Shown here in pieces: positions 25,748 through 35,481 of a stretch of DNA of 64,000 bases (its first letter is position 1; the number at the start of each line of letters is the position of its first letter). The stretch comes from Streptomyces verrucosisporus (lineage in GTDB: Bacteria; Actinomycetota; Actinomycetes; Streptomycetales; Streptomycetaceae): contig NZ_JADEYH010000010.1 in assembly GCF_017114865.1 (NCBI RefSeq), positions 113,119 to 177,118 of the forward strand. Reading direction: 5' to 3'. The position numbers and the translations under genes are program-made. Below the pieces are notes generated by a model that was not told the DNA's origin, made no database searches, and saw only the letters and a list, made by a program, of their open reading frames with translations.

Positions 25748-25862
25748 CTCCAAGTCCCTCGCGAGGAGGGATGGAGAAGCCCCCCGTCCGCGGAAAGACT
25801 GCTGGTCGCAGCCGGAAGAACGGCGCAGACGAACAGCACCGCGAAGAGAGAGGGCGCCCGTG

Positions 25863-27233
25863 ATGGAGCAGACGCGGACCCCGGCCGTTCCGGAGGAGGC
25901 GGTGGACCGGCTCGCCTCCGGTGTGAGGGGCGAGGTGTTCACACCGGACGACCCGGAGTACCGGACCGAATTGGCCGGATTCAACCGGATCACACAGCAT
26001 CGCCCCTCCCTGGTGGTGGCGGCGGTCGACCCCGGCGACATCGTCGAAGCGGTGCGCTTCGCCGCCGCCGGGGACCTTCCGGTCGGAGTGCAGGCCACCG
26101 GCCACGGCATCGCGGCCCCCGCCGAGGGCGGCGTCCTCGTCGGCACGCGCCGCATGAACTCCGTCCGGGTGGACCCGGCCGCCCGGATCGCGCGCGTCGA
26201 GGCCGGCGCCCGGTGGCACCAGGTCGTCTCGGCGGCCGCCCGCCACCACCTCGCCCCGCTCAACGGCTCCTCCCACCTGGTCGGGGTGGTGGGGTACACG
26301 CTGGGCGGCGGGCTCGGCCCGCTCGGCCGCCGGTACGGCTACGCCGCCGACCACGTCACCCGGATCGAGATCGTGACGGCCGACGGGCTCCTGCGCACGG
26401 TCACCGCGGACCGCAACGGCGACCTGTTCTGGGCGCTGCGCGGCGGCAAGGGGTCCCTCGGCATCGTCACGGCCCTGGAGTTCCGCCTGATGCCCGTTCG
26501 GCGGCTGTACGGGGGAGGCGTCTACCTCCCGGCCGAGTCGGCCGCGCCGCTCCTGGAAACCTGGCGGGAGTGGACCGGGACCGTTCCCGAGACCATGACA
26601 TCCTCGGTGGCGCTGCTCCGCCTGCCGGACGTGCCCGCGGTGCCGGAGTTCCTGCGCGGCCGCCCGGCCGTGCACCTGCGCATCGCCTTCACCGGCTCCG
26701 CCGAGGAGGGGGAGAGGCTCGTCCGCCCGCTGCGGGCCGTCGGCCCCGCTCTCGCGGACACGGTCGGCGAGATGCCGTACTCGGAGGTCGCCCGGATCCA
26801 TCAGGACCCCACGGAGCCGCTTCCCTACCACGAGCGCAACATCGTGCTGCGCGACCTCGACCGCGAGGCCCTGGACACCCTGCTGTCGGTGGCCGGGCCC
26901 CAGTCGCCGAGCACGGACCTGATGGTGGAGCTGCGGCACCTGGGAGGGGCCCTCGGCCGTCCGGCGGCCGTACCCAACGCCGTGGGGAGCAGGGACGGGG
27001 CGTTCACCCTCTCCACTCTCTCCCCGCCGGGCTCCCCCGACCGCGTACTGGCCCCGATGGCCCGCTGGGGCACCGGGCGCAGGTACCTCAACTTCCTCGC
27101 CGGCCCCGACACGGCCGGCGCCGCCGCGGAGTGCTACACCCCCGACACCTACGCCCGTCTGACACGGCTGAAGGCACTGTACGACCCGCGCAACCTCTTC
27201 AGGACGGGCCACACCGTTCCGCCCGCCCCGTAG
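25863..27233 (+). CDS. FAD-binding (BBE/VAO-type) oxidoreductase
   Basis: 456 residues. The FAD_binding_4 domain spans residues about 35-205: RPSLVVAAVDPGDIVEAVRF, then VQATGHG with the His that is commonly linked covalently to FAD, and GSSHLVGVVGYTLGGGLGPL. The position that holds the second (Cys) FAD linkage in bicovalent enzymes reads Ser here, so a single His link is likely. A substrate domain follows and the C-terminal berberine-bridge motif ends with YDPRNLFRTGHTV. Such enzymes oxidise alcohols, aldehydes or C-N bonds with O2. It is not among the core steps I know for grixazone, so it may be a tailoring oxidase. ATG 25863 is preceded by an adjacent in-frame GTG at 25860. Confidence 0.88.
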   Translation: MEQTRTPAVPEEAVDRLASGVRGEVFTPDDPEYRTELAGFNRITQHRPSLVVAAVDPGDIVEAVRFAAAGDLPVGVQATGHGIAAPAEGGVLVGTRRMNSVRVDPAARIARVEAGARWHQVVSAAARHHLAPLNGSSHLVGVVGYTLGGGLGPLGRRYGYAADHVTRIEIVTADGLLRTVTADRNGDLFWALRGGKGSLGIVTALEFRLMPVRRLYGGGVYLPAESAAPLLETWREWTGTVPETMTSSVALLRLPDVPAVPEFLRGRPAVHLRIAFTGSAEEGERLVRPLRAVGPALADTVGEMPYSEVARIHQDPTEPLPYHERNIVLRDLDREALDTLLSVAGPQSPSTDLMVELRHLGGALGRPAAVPNAVGSRDGAFTLSTLSPPGSPDRVLAPMARWGTGRRYLNFLAGPDTAGAAAECYTPDTYARLTRLKALYDPRNLFRTGHTVPPAP

Positions 27234-27335
27234 GCGCCTTCCGCGCCGGTCCCGGAACGCCCCGCCACACCGCGTCCGCACCGCGTCCCGGCAACCGGTA
27301 CGCGTTCCCGCCCGCTCTCCTCACGAGGAATCGTC

Positions 27336-28685
27336 ATGACCACCAATCCGGTCGCGCCCACCGCCGCGACTGCCCCCGGCCCCGTCCCCCTCAGTCCCCG
27401 CTCCGCCGGCCTGCGCTACGGAGCCCTCTTCGGCCCCGCGGTCTTCGGGGTCACCGCGGCGGGCGTCGCGCTCCCCGACGTCGCCTCCTCTTTGAACACC
27501 ACCGCCTCGGCCGCCGCCTGGGTGCTGACCGCGCACGCTCTCGCGCTCGGTGTGGGGACGGCGCTCTTCGGCAGGCTCGCCGACTCCCGCGGAGTGCGCG
27601 CCTCCATGCTGACCGGCTCGCTGGTGCTGGCGGTCGGTGCCGTGATCTGCCTCCTGGCCCCGAACATCGGCGTCCTGGTCGTCGGCCGGTTCGTCCTGGC
27701 GGCCGGGTCCGGCGCCATGACGTCGAGCGCCCTGGCCCTCTCGGCCTCCTCCGACCCGGCCGACCGGCCCGGCGTCCTGGCCGGGTTCGGCGCGACCATG
27801 GCGGTCTTCTCCGCGAGCGCGACCCTGGCGGGCGGTGTGTTCACCGAGTGGGTCACCTGGCGCATCACGCTCGTCCTGCCGGCGCTCTCCCTGCTCGCCG
27901 TCCCGCTGTGCCTGCGACCGGCCTCGGCCCGGCGCGGTTCCGGCCGGGCTCTGGACCTGCCGGGTGCCGTCCTGCTCACCGTCGCGGCGATGTCGTTCCT
28001 GCTCCTGCTGCAGGTCTCCGCGCTGAGCCTGTCAGCTCCCGTCGTGGCCGCGCTCTGCACCGGTCTGGTGCTGGGCGGCACCGGCCTGGTGCTGCGCGTC
28101 CGTTCCTCGGAGTCCTCGTTCGTACCCCGCAGGCTGATCACGGACGGCACGTTCCTGCGGGCCGCCGCAACCGGCGCTGGGGTGTACGCGGGCCTGTTCG
28201 CCGCGATGTACGCGGTGCCGCAGGTCCTGGTCCGCGAGCACGGCTGGAGCGTCCTGGCCGTCGGCGCCTGGCTGCTGCCCGGCGCGGTGGTCGGCGCGGT
28301 GCTCTCCCGGCTGGCCGGGCGGCTGGCCGGGAGCGGCGGCAGGCTGCTGTCCGTGATCGCCGGCACCACGGCCGTGGCGCTCGCCGGTTCCCTGTTCGCG
28401 GACACGGCCTTCCTGCCCGTCGTCGGCGCATCCCTCGGTTTCGCCGCCTTCGCGGTCACCCAGGTCGTCACGACCGGGCTGATGTCCGCGCGCATCGAGC
28501 CGGCGCTGCGGGGAGGCGCCATGGGGCTGCTGAACCTGGTCTTCTTCGTCGGGGGCGGCGTGGGCAGCGCCGCCGCCGGGGCCCTGGTGAAGTCCGTTTC
28601 CCTGACGGGCGTGGTGGGGGCCGTGGCAGTCTTCCCGCTCCTGGCCGTACCGCTCGCCCTCACCCTCGGCCGGCGCGGCGGCTAG
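27336..28685 (+). CDS. MFS transporter (drug-efflux type)
   Basis: 449 residues and 12 or more hydrophobic segments. The loop motif after helix 2 (LFGRLADSRGVRASML) and the helix 5 region (AGFGATMAVFSASATLAGGV) fit proton-driven drug exporters. Sited between the flavin oxidase and the GriC-like gene, it most likely exports the cluster product or an intermediate. ATG 27336 follows a GAGGAA ribosome-binding site. Confidence 0.85.
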   Translation: MTTNPVAPTAATAPGPVPLSPRSAGLRYGALFGPAVFGVTAAGVALPDVASSLNTTASAAAWVLTAHALALGVGTALFGRLADSRGVRASMLTGSLVLAVGAVICLLAPNIGVLVVGRFVLAAGSGAMTSSALALSASSDPADRPGVLAGFGATMAVFSASATLAGGVFTEWVTWRITLVLPALSLLAVPLCLRPASARRGSGRALDLPGAVLLTVAAMSFLLLLQVSALSLSAPVVAALCTGLVLGGTGLVLRVRSSESSFVPRRLITDGTFLRAAATGAGVYAGLFAAMYAVPQVLVREHGWSVLAVGAWLLPGAVVGAVLSRLAGRLAGSGGRLLSVIAGTTAVALAGSLFADTAFLPVVGASLGFAAFAVTQVVTTGLMSARIEPALRGGAMGLLNLVFFVGGGVGSAAAGALVKSVSLTGVVGAVAVFPLLAVPLALTLGRRGG

Positions 28686-28706
28686 CCCCGCGCCCGGCCC
28701 GGTATC

Positions 28707-28744
28707 CCGAGGCCACGGTCCTCTCCCCGGGACCGTGGCCTCGG
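28707..28744 (+). terminator. Terminator after the MFS gene
   Basis: Perfect 15-bp stem (CCGAGGCCACGGTCC and complement), 8-nt loop, 22 bp after the MFS stop. The GriC-GriD-tyrosinase operon therefore starts from its own promoter in 28745-28879. Confidence 0.8.
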
Positions 28745-28879
28745 TCGCGTGCCGGGCCCCGGCGGGCGGGCCGCCGCCGGCCGCGTTCCGCGAAACAGCG
28801 GCGATACGGCGGTGATAGCCGCCGGTCCGACGATGGGCGGGCCGGCTCCCGCACGCGTTGAGAGAGGTCACGAGAAGCC

Positions 28880-29938
28880 ATGCCACCTGTCGCGGACACC
28901 GAGTTCGACGCTCACGTACGCAAGATGATGACCTGGCACTTCGGGAAGGACACGGGCTCGCCCTTCTGGCTGGCGAAGCTCGGGGCGCTCGGCTTCGACC
29001 CCGTCGCCGACGTCCAGGGGGTCCGCGACCTCACCATGTTCCCCGACGTCAGTGCCGAGCTGCGTACGGCACCGGCCCAGGACCTGATCCCCCGGGGCCT
29101 GGCGGACCGGGCCTTCCGGGTCTACGACTCGGGCGGCACCACGGGATCACCCAAGCGCATCGTGGACAGCGGCTACCGGTCGCACATGCTGGGCTGGGCC
29201 CGCCACCGGCTGATCGAGTCCGGCATTCCGGAGAGCGGCAACTGGCTGCACCTCGGCCCCAGCGGTCCCCACGTCATCGGTTTCGACGTCGCGCGCTACG
29301 CCGCGCTCGGCGGCGGCGTCTTCTACACCGTCGACCTGGACCCGCGCTGGGTCAAGCGCCTGCTGGCCGAGGGGCGCGAGGAGGACGCCGACGAGTACGT
29401 CCAGCACCTGCTGGACCAGGCGGAAACGATCCTCCAGACCCAGGACATCGCCGTCCTCAGCACCACCCCTCCGCTGCTGGAGGCCATCTGCGCCCGGCGC
29501 GGGCTCTACGAGGCGGTGCGCGAAAAGGTGCAAGCCGTCATCTGGGCGGGCACGTCCATCAGCACGGAGAATCTGCGCCAGGTCGGCGAGGTGTTCTTCC
29601 CCGACGCCGCGGTGGTGGGCGTCTACGGCAACAGCCTGATGGGCGTGGCCCCCCAGCGGCCAGCCGCGCCCGGCGACCCCCACCCCTGCGTGTTCGAACC
29701 GTTCCCGGCCACCACCCGGCTGGAGCTCGTGGACGGCGATGGACGGCCGGTCGGGTACGGCGAACGCGGCCGGGTGCGGCTGCACCTGGTCACCGAGGAG
29801 ATGTTCCTGCCCAACGTCCTGGAGCGGGACAGCGCGATACGGGTCGGGCCGCGCCCCGGCTCGTCCGTCGACGGTCTCGCGGACGTCCAGACGTACCGGG
29901 AGATCGACGACGTGCACGTCATCGAGGGTGTCTACTGA
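28880..29938 (+). CDS. griC: GriC-like adenylating subunit of aryl carboxylic acid reductase
   Basis: 352 residues, about two thirds the length of a standard ANL adenylating enzyme. It keeps the ATP/phosphate loop DSGGTTGSPKR and the region WAGTSIST...VYGNSLMG but has no C-terminal swivel domain. It is followed (1-bp overlap, TGATG) by an aldehyde-dehydrogenase-like protein. In S. griseus, GriC and GriD together reduce 3-amino-4-hydroxybenzoic acid to the aldehyde; the paired layout and nearby GriH/GriI-like genes support the same reaction. The symbol is by similarity, not proof of function. Confidence 0.8.
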   Translation: MPPVADTEFDAHVRKMMTWHFGKDTGSPFWLAKLGALGFDPVADVQGVRDLTMFPDVSAELRTAPAQDLIPRGLADRAFRVYDSGGTTGSPKRIVDSGYRSHMLGWARHRLIESGIPESGNWLHLGPSGPHVIGFDVARYAALGGGVFYTVDLDPRWVKRLLAEGREEDADEYVQHLLDQAETILQTQDIAVLSTTPPLLEAICARRGLYEAVREKVQAVIWAGTSISTENLRQVGEVFFPDAAVVGVYGNSLMGVAPQRPAAPGDPHPCVFEPFPATTRLELVDGDGRPVGYGERGRVRLHLVTEEMFLPNVLERDSAIRVGPRPGSSVDGLADVQTYREIDDVHVIEGVY

Positions 29939-31305
29939 TGAGCGGCGTCGCCACCCTCGTCACCGTCGACCCCTACGTCTGCGGCCGGACCGTGCACAGC
30001 GCCGACCGCTCCCGACTGCCGAGCGTCCTCGGCGGTGATCTGGCCGACGTCGGCCTCGCGCCCCACCTGCTGGCGCTGTCGGCGCTCGGGGAGATCCGGC
30101 AGCACGCCGACGGCCGGAGCCCCGGGGCCGGCGTCTTCACCGAGGCGGCCCGCCTGTTCGCCGGGGAGACCCTCGACGGCGAGGGGCCCGGGGAGTACGC
30201 GGCGCGCGTATCGCAGGCCACCGGGCTCACGGCGGCTGCGGTGGCGCAGGCGGTGGAGGACCTCGTCGCGGAGTTGACGCAACTCCCCCGGACGACGGCG
30301 GCCGAACTGCCGGGCACGGGTTTCGGTCCGGGCTTCGAGACCCGCTGGGTGCCCCGGGGCCGGACCTTCACCGCCGTGATGGCCAGCAACCACCCGACGC
30401 CCAACGCGGCCTGGGCCCAGGCGCTCTTCCACGGGTACAGCGTGCTGGTCAGGCCCGGCAGCCGGGACCCCTTCACCGCCAGGCGGCTGATGCGGGCCCT
30501 GCTGGCCGCCGGGCTGCCGCCGGGGAAAGTGGCCTACCTGCCCTGTTCGCACCGGACCGGCGAGTTCCTGCTGAGCGAGGCCGACCGCGGCATCGTCTAC
30601 GGCGGTGACAGCGCGGTGCGGCGGTGGCAGGGCCACGAGTCGGTCGCGGTGCGCGGCCCCGGGCGCACCAAGGCCCTGCTCGACACCGATCCCGGCGACG
30701 CCGTAGTGGAGCACCTGGCGGTGTCGGCCTCCTTCGACGGCGGCACCCGGTGCACCAACCTGTCCGCCGTGCTCACCTCCCGTCCGGTCGGCGAGGTGGC
30801 CGACCGGCTGGCCGAGCGGCTGGGCCGTCTGCCCTCCCTCCCCGCCGCGGACGGGCAGGCCACCCTGCTGGTCGCCGACCGGGAGCGGGCGGAGCGGATA
30901 CGCCGGCAGGTAGACGCGCTCCGTGCCGAACTGACCGACCACAGTGCCCGGTTCGACCCGGGTGAGTCGGTGGTCGAACTGGCGGACGGCTCCTTCCTGC
31001 TGCGGCCGGTGGTCCTCTCGGCGGACCGGCCAAACCATCCGGTGGTCGGCACCGAGCTGCCCTTCCCGTTCGTCGTCGTCGCGCCGTGGTCCGGGGCCGA
31101 CGGGGTGGCGCCCCTGCGCGACTCGCTCGTCCTGAACCTCCTGACGGACCGCGAGGACCTGGTCGACGCGGCCGTACGCGAGCCGAGCGTGCGCAAGGTG
31201 ACGCGCGGCGCCGTGCTGCCCTGGACCGCCGTCCCCGGCATCCCGCACGACGACAACTACACCCAGTTCCTGCTGGAGCCCAAGGGGATCGTGGTCCGGG
31301 GCTGA
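29938..31305 (+). CDS. griD: GriD-like acyl reductase (aldehyde-dehydrogenase fold)
   Basis: 455 residues with an aldehyde-dehydrogenase/LuxC-like fold. It has VMASNHPTPNAAWAQALFHG (cofactor-binding region) and SASFDGGTRCTNLSAVLTS, with the catalytic Cys in GTRCTN. The acyl intermediate made by the GriC-like partner would be reduced here with NAD(P)H. The two genes overlap by one base. The N-terminal 110 residues are a distinct helical region. Together with GriC it supplies the aldehyde for the downstream o-aminophenol oxidation. Confidence 0.82.
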   Translation: MSGVATLVTVDPYVCGRTVHSADRSRLPSVLGGDLADVGLAPHLLALSALGEIRQHADGRSPGAGVFTEAARLFAGETLDGEGPGEYAARVSQATGLTAAAVAQAVEDLVAELTQLPRTTAAELPGTGFGPGFETRWVPRGRTFTAVMASNHPTPNAAWAQALFHGYSVLVRPGSRDPFTARRLMRALLAAGLPPGKVAYLPCSHRTGEFLLSEADRGIVYGGDSAVRRWQGHESVAVRGPGRTKALLDTDPGDAVVEHLAVSASFDGGTRCTNLSAVLTSRPVGEVADRLAERLGRLPSLPAADGQATLLVADRERAERIRRQVDALRAELTDHSARFDPGESVVELADGSFLLRPVVLSADRPNHPVVGTELPFPFVVVAPWSGADGVAPLRDSLVLNLLTDREDLVDAAVREPSVRKVTRGAVLPWTAVPGIPHDDNYTQFLLEPKGIVVRG

Positions 31306-31379
31306 CCCGGAAGGCGCCCTGCCGCCCCCGACCTCACCCCCGCCCCCACCCCCGTCACCGAGCAGAAAGGACCCCTTCC

Positions 31380-31769
31380 ATGAGCGTGAACAGGCGAGAC
31401 GTGGTCAAGATAGCGGCCGGCACGACGCTGGCCGCCGCCGCGGCGGGCGTGCCGCTCGCCACCGGCGCACTGTCGTCGGAATCGTCCGGCGAGCACGCCC
31501 ACGAGGCCGGGAGCGCCGGCGGCACCGAGTACACCGAGCGCTACAAGGGGCGGACGATACGGGTCGCCCCCGCGTCCGCCGGAGGCGGCGTCTTCATCGA
31601 CGACCGTCCGCTGCACCTGATGAAGTTCGCGGACGACGCCTACCTCAGCTCGATGTGCCACTACGAGATGGCCCCCACGCCCCTGGTCGCCGCACGCCGG
31701 GCGGTCGACGAGCTGCGCGGGGCCGCCCTGCTGCCCAGCGCTCACGGTTCCCACATCACCGTCGTCTGA
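31380..31769 (+). CDS. griE: Tyrosinase copper chaperone, MelC1/GriE-like
   Basis: 129 residues. It starts with a twin-arginine signal ([11 protein letters not shown] then an Ala-rich hydrophobic stretch). The mature part has [38 protein letters not shown] and a His near the end, the copper-delivery signature of MelC1 proteins. MelC1 loads copper into apo-tyrosinase and carries it through the Tat system. It lies 25 bp before the tyrosinase-like gene, as in melC operons and in griE-griF. Confidence 0.9.
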   Translation: MSVNRRDVVKIAAGTTLAAAAAGVPLATGALSSESSGEHAHEAGSAGGTEYTERYKGRTIRVAPASAGGGVFIDDRPLHLMKFADDAYLSSMCHYEMAPTPLVAARRAVDELRGAALLPSAHGSHITVV

Positions 31770-31794
31770 CCCGTCCCCGCGAACGGAGCCCGCC

Positions 31795-32715
31795 ATGGTG
31801 CACATCCGCAAGAACCACCTGGACATGACCCGCGAGGAGAAGCGCCGCTTCGTCCACGCCGTCCGGGAGATCAAGCGCAGGGGGATCTACGACCGGTTCG
31901 TCGCGCTGCACATCCGCGTCAACTCGATGGACTACCTCGACAAGGAGACCGGCAAGCGGCTCGGGCACGTCAACCCCGGCTTCCTGCCCTGGCACCGCCA
32001 GTACCTGCTGCGGTTCGAGCGGGAGCTGCAGAAGGTCGACCCCCGCGTCACCCTGCCGTACTGGGACTGGACCGTGGACCACGGGGAGGACTCCCCCCTG
32101 TGGGACGAGGAGTTCATGGGGGGCAACGGACGGCCCGGAGACCGCCGGGTGATGACCGGTCCCTTCGCCCGCGACAACGGCTGGGTCCTCAACGTCAGCG
32201 TCGTCCCGGTCGGTGACGAGAACCCCGCCCTCAACGGCAACTACACCCACGACGACCGCGACTTCCTGGTGCGCGACATGGGCACGCTCACCGACCGGCT
32301 CCCCACGCCCAAGGAACTCGACGACACCCTCGCCCTCCCCGTCTACGACTGCCCGCCATGGAACCACACCTCGGGCGGCGAGCCGCCGTTCGAGAGCTTC
32401 CGCAACCACCTGGAGGGGTACACCAAGTTCCCCTGGGAGGACAGGCTCGGCAAGCTGCACGGCGCCGGCCACGTCTGGGTGGGCGGCCACATGATGTACA
32501 TCGGCTCGCCCAACGACCCGGTGTTCTTCCTCAACCACTGCATGATCGACCGGTGCTGGGCCCTGTGGCAGGAGCGCCACCCGGACGTGCCGCACTACCT
32601 GCCCCTGACGGACACCGAGGACGTGCCCGACATACACACCCCGCTGGGTCCGTGGCACACCATGACCCCCGCGAAGCTGATCGACCACACCAGGTGGTAC
32701 CGCTACGACAAGTGA
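31795..32715 (+). CDS. griF: Tyrosinase-family o-aminophenol oxidase (GriF/NspF-like)
   Basis: 306-residue type 3 copper oxidase with no own signal peptide (exported with its chaperone). Copper A ligands are His39 (VALHIR), His58 (LGHVNPGF) and His67 (PWHRQY). Copper B ligands are His222 and His226 ([12 protein letters not shown]) and His248 (FFLNHCMID). Two positions differ from melanin tyrosinases. The residue after the first copper B His is Gly instead of the usual Asn, and the residue before the last His is Asn instead of His. Within the 3,4-AHBA cluster it is expected to oxidise an o-aminophenol to the quinone imine (phenoxazinone formation, as GriF) or nitrosate it (as NspF); sequence does not choose between these. 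Confidence 0.87.
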   Translation: MVHIRKNHLDMTREEKRRFVHAVREIKRRGIYDRFVALHIRVNSMDYLDKETGKRLGHVNPGFLPWHRQYLLRFERELQKVDPRVTLPYWDWTVDHGEDSPLWDEEFMGGNGRPGDRRVMTGPFARDNGWVLNVSVVPVGDENPALNGNYTHDDRDFLVRDMGTLTDRLPTPKELDDTLALPVYDCPPWNHTSGGEPPFESFRNHLEGYTKFPWEDRLGKLHGAGHVWVGGHMMYIGSPNDPVFFLNHCMIDRCWALWQERHPDVPHYLPLTDTEDVPDIHTPLGPWHTMTPAKLIDHTRWYRYDK

Positions 32716-32878
32716 CCTGCGCCGGGCGCCGGGCAGCGGACCCTCCGCCGCCCGGCGCCCGCGTGTTCGCGAAGCGGCTTCCCCTGCCCCGGCGTCCCCG
32801 GCTCCCCCGGGCGCGCCGGGGCGCGGCCCGTTCCCACCCCGTCCTCCTTTCCCCCTTCTCCCCACTCCGGAGGTCGCA

Positions 32879-34201
32879 GTGCTCTCCGTGACACGTCCGC
32901 GGGGCCCGCGGGCCCGGCGCTCACCCCAGGGGCTGGGCGCCGCGGCGCCCGTACTCGCCCTGTGCTGGACGGCGGTCTTCTTCGACGGCTTCGACGTCAT
33001 GGTGTACGGGGCCGTCATGCCGTACATGCTCGACGACGCCGGGTTCGGCCTCGACCCCGCCGCGGCCGGAACCATCGGCAGCTGGACCACCTTCGGCATG
33101 CTGCTGGGCGCGCTGGGCGCAGGCAACACCATGGACTGGTTCGGCCGGCGCCCGATGACGGTCGCCTGCGTCGTGGTCTTCTCCGTCGGCTCCGGGGTCT
33201 GCGCCCTGGCCACCGACCCCGTGTCCTTCGGCGCCGGGCGCCTCCTGGCCGGCCTCGGCCTGGGCGGGCTGCTGCCGACCTGCCTCGCCGTGGTCGCGGA
33301 GTTCGCGCCGGCCGGGCGGGTGGCGCTGGCCACCGGGGTGCTGATGACCGCCTACCACGCGGGCGGCATGACCGCGACCGGCATCGGCATGGCCGTGGCC
33401 CCCTCCCACGGGTGGCGCTGGGCGTTCGCCGCGGGCGTCCTGCCGGCCGTCCCGGCCGTGCTCCTGCTCCTGCTGCGGATGCCGGAGTCCCCGGCCGTGC
33501 TGTACTCCAGAGGGCGTGCCGACCGCGCGGCGGACACCGCCGGGCGGTACGGCCTGCCGCTCCCCGGGGCCGCCGACACGCCCGCCGGCGGCGTTTCCGG
33601 ACGGCTGAGGGCCGTGGCGGACCTGGTCGACGCGGGCCGCCGCCGGACGACCCTGCTGCTGTGGGCCGCCTCCTTCTGCGGGCTGATGCTCGTCTACGGG
33701 GTGAGCACCTGGCTTCCGCAGCTGATGCGGTCCTCCGGTTACGGCCTGGGCTCCTCCGTGAGCCTGCTCATGGTCGTCAACGCCGGAGGGATCGTGGGCA
33801 TGCTGGTCGCCGGCAAGGCGGCAGGGCGGTTCGGCGCGGCCCCGGTGGCCGGCGTGTGGTTCGCGCTGACCGCCGTGTCGATGCTGCTGCTCGGCACCCG
33901 GCCGCCGCTGGCCGTGGCCTACTGCGTCATCGCGCTCGCCGGGGTCTGGCTGTTCAGCGCCGGCACCATGGTGTACGCGGCGGCCGGACGGCTGTATCCG
34001 CCCGCGCTGCGGGCGCCCGGCATCGGCTGGGTCACGGGGGTCGGCCGGCTGGGCGCCGTGGTCAGCCCGTGGCTGGGCGGCGTGCTGGTGAGCCAGGGGC
34101 GTGAGGAGTGGGGCTTCGCCGTCTTCGCGCTGGCCGGCCTGGTGGGGGCCGTCACGATCCTGCTGGCGGCGCCGCGCTCCCGTTCCGGCGTCTCCAGGTG
34201 A
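32879..34201 (+). CDS. MFS transporter, aromatic-acid/H+ symporter type
   Basis: 440 residues with 12 transmembrane helices. Helix 1 motif FFDGFDVMVYGAVMP is the AAHS-family signature for aromatic acid transport, and GNTMDWFGRRPMTV is the loop after helix 2. GTG 32879 has GGAGG spaced 5 nt. Last plus-strand gene of the cluster; it may move 3,4-AHBA or a related aromatic across the membrane. Confidence 0.85.
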   Translation: MLSVTRPRGPRARRSPQGLGAAAPVLALCWTAVFFDGFDVMVYGAVMPYMLDDAGFGLDPAAAGTIGSWTTFGMLLGALGAGNTMDWFGRRPMTVACVVVFSVGSGVCALATDPVSFGAGRLLAGLGLGGLLPTCLAVVAEFAPAGRVALATGVLMTAYHAGGMTATGIGMAVAPSHGWRWAFAAGVLPAVPAVLLLLLRMPESPAVLYSRGRADRAADTAGRYGLPLPGAADTPAGGVSGRLRAVADLVDAGRRRTTLLLWAASFCGLMLVYGVSTWLPQLMRSSGYGLGSSVSLLMVVNAGGIVGMLVAGKAAGRFGAAPVAGVWFALTAVSMLLLGTRPPLAVAYCVIALAGVWLFSAGTMVYAAAGRLYPPALRAPGIGWVTGVGRLGAVVSPWLGGVLVSQGREEWGFAVFALAGLVGAVTILLAAPRSRSGVSR

Positions 34202-34202
34202 A

Positions 34203-34250
34203 CGCGGCCGGGCGTGCCGCCCCCTCCCGGGGGCGGCACGCCCGGCCGCG
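34203..34250. terminator. Bidirectional terminator between convergent cluster operons
   Basis: Perfect 22-bp inverted repeat (arms 34203-34224 and 34229-34250, starting CGCGGCCGGGCG) with a TCCC loop, directly between the MFS gene (+) and the GriH-like gene (-). Confidence 0.9.
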
Positions 34251-34283
34251 GAGACCGACGGGATGCGCTCGGCCCGGCGGTGC

Positions 34284-35390
34284 CTACTTCTCCAGGCAGA
34301 ACTCGTCGATCGGGTAGCCGACGTGGCGGTCCTCGCTGGGAAGGTAGCCCAGGACCGTGTCGCCCGGCTTGAGCTCGGTGCTGTTGAGCACGGTGCCGCC
34401 GGGACCCAGCACCCGCACGTGCCAGTCGTCCTGGAGGATCAGGTTGACGCGCCGCCCGTCGGGGGACTCGGCGTCGATGGAGATCAGCGGCCGGGACTCG
34501 ATCTTCACCCGGCCCACCGTCACCAGCCGGGTGTTGCCCTTGACGTCCACGGCGGTCACCTTGCTGCCCGCCTTCAGCTCGCTCAGGTAGTTGGTGCGCT
34601 CGTCCTTGCCCAGCGTGTACGAGTGGATGGCGCCGGCGTTGACGCGGAACGGACGGGTGGGCATGTACGGCAGCGGGTGGGTCTCGCTGACGCACAGGAT
34701 CATGCCCTTGGAGTGTGAGCCGACCAGGATCCCCTCGTCCTCGCGGAAGTGGGTGCAGGTGTCCACGCAGGCCCGCTCACCCATGCCGATGTGGGAGGTT
34801 TCCACCACCCGCAGTTCGACGAGGTTGAGGTTGGGCACCTCGGCCTCGGCGGCCCGCTTGAGGGCCGCGGTTTCCCCGACCGTCCTGGGGGCCATCATCA
34901 CGCCGTCCGAGCCGTGCTCCAGGACGCCGAAGATGATCTCGGCCTCCTCGACGTCCTGCGCGATGGTGACGAGTGAGCCCTTGGCCCGCGCCGCGGCGGC
35001 GATCACGATCTCCAGCGGGATCTTGGTGGGGTCGCGGAAGAGCAGCAGGCTCCACTTCTCGGTACGCGCCGAGTCGCAGGCCTCCTCCAGGGTCGGCGCG
35101 TCGACGATCTCGACGAAGCGGCCGAACTCGGTCTCCGGGTGGCGGATCGCCAGCTCCGCGGGGGTGACACCGTGCTTCTCGGGGTCGACGATGACGACCG
35201 TGGCGTCCCCGAAGTCCTCCGGCAGCGGCCTGCCCTGGGGGAAGAGCACCTTCGCCACGGTCGGCGGCAGGTCGGCCAGGTCCGCCGGGTCGTCGGAGAC
35301 GATCGCCTCCACGCGGTGGTGCAGGGCCTCCTGGACGACGGCGTCACGGGCCTCGCCGAGGGAACGGATGTCGAGCCAGCTGAGCTTCAC
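34284..35390 (-). CDS. griH: 3,4-AHBA synthase, 3-dehydroquinate synthase II-like (GriH)
   Basis: 368 residues of the 3-dehydroquinate synthase II family, known from archaea and from 3-amino-4-hydroxybenzoate clusters. Motifs include KVLFPQGRPLPEDFGDAT, DVEEAEIIFGVLEHGSDGVM, VADTCTH-like VDTCTHF, ILVGSHSKGMILCVSETHPL and VNAGAIHSYTL. GriH converts the C7 product of GriI (from aspartate semialdehyde and dihydroxyacetone phosphate) to 3,4-AHBA by cyclisation and dehydration with amination. It is the last gene of the minus-strand precursor operon after the aspartokinase and GriI genes. GTG start at 35390. Confidence 0.9.
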   Translation of the reverse strand: MKLSWLDIRSLGEARDAVVQEALHHRVEAIVSDDPADLADLPPTVAKVLFPQGRPLPEDFGDATVVIVDPEKHGVTPAELAIRHPETEFGRFVEIVDAPTLEEACDSARTEKWSLLLFRDPTKIPLEIVIAAAARAKGSLVTIAQDVEEAEIIFGVLEHGSDGVMMAPRTVGETAALKRAAEAEVPNLNLVELRVVETSHIGMGERACVDTCTHFREDEGILVGSHSKGMILCVSETHPLPYMPTRPFRVNAGAIHSYTLGKDERTNYLSELKAGSKVTAVDVKGNTRLVTVGRVKIESRPLISIDAESPDGRRVNLILQDDWHVRVLGPGGTVLNSTELKPGDTVLGYLPSEDRHVGYPIDEFCLEK

Positions 35391-35420
35391 GTGCGTACTC
35401 CTCGTGTCGTTGCGTGATGC

Positions 35421-35454
35421 GGTGCGGGAACCGGCGCGGTGCGGGAACCGGCGC
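35421..35454. repeat. Tandem 17-bp duplication between the griI- and griH-like genes
   Basis: The 17-mer GGTGCGGGAACCGGCGC occurs twice in direct succession (35421-35437, 35438-35454) in the 91-bp gap between the GriI stop and the GriH start. Probably replication slippage; a regulatory role is not shown. Confidence 0.9.
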
Positions 35455-35481
35455 GGGGATCGGTGCTCGGTGCCGCCGCGG

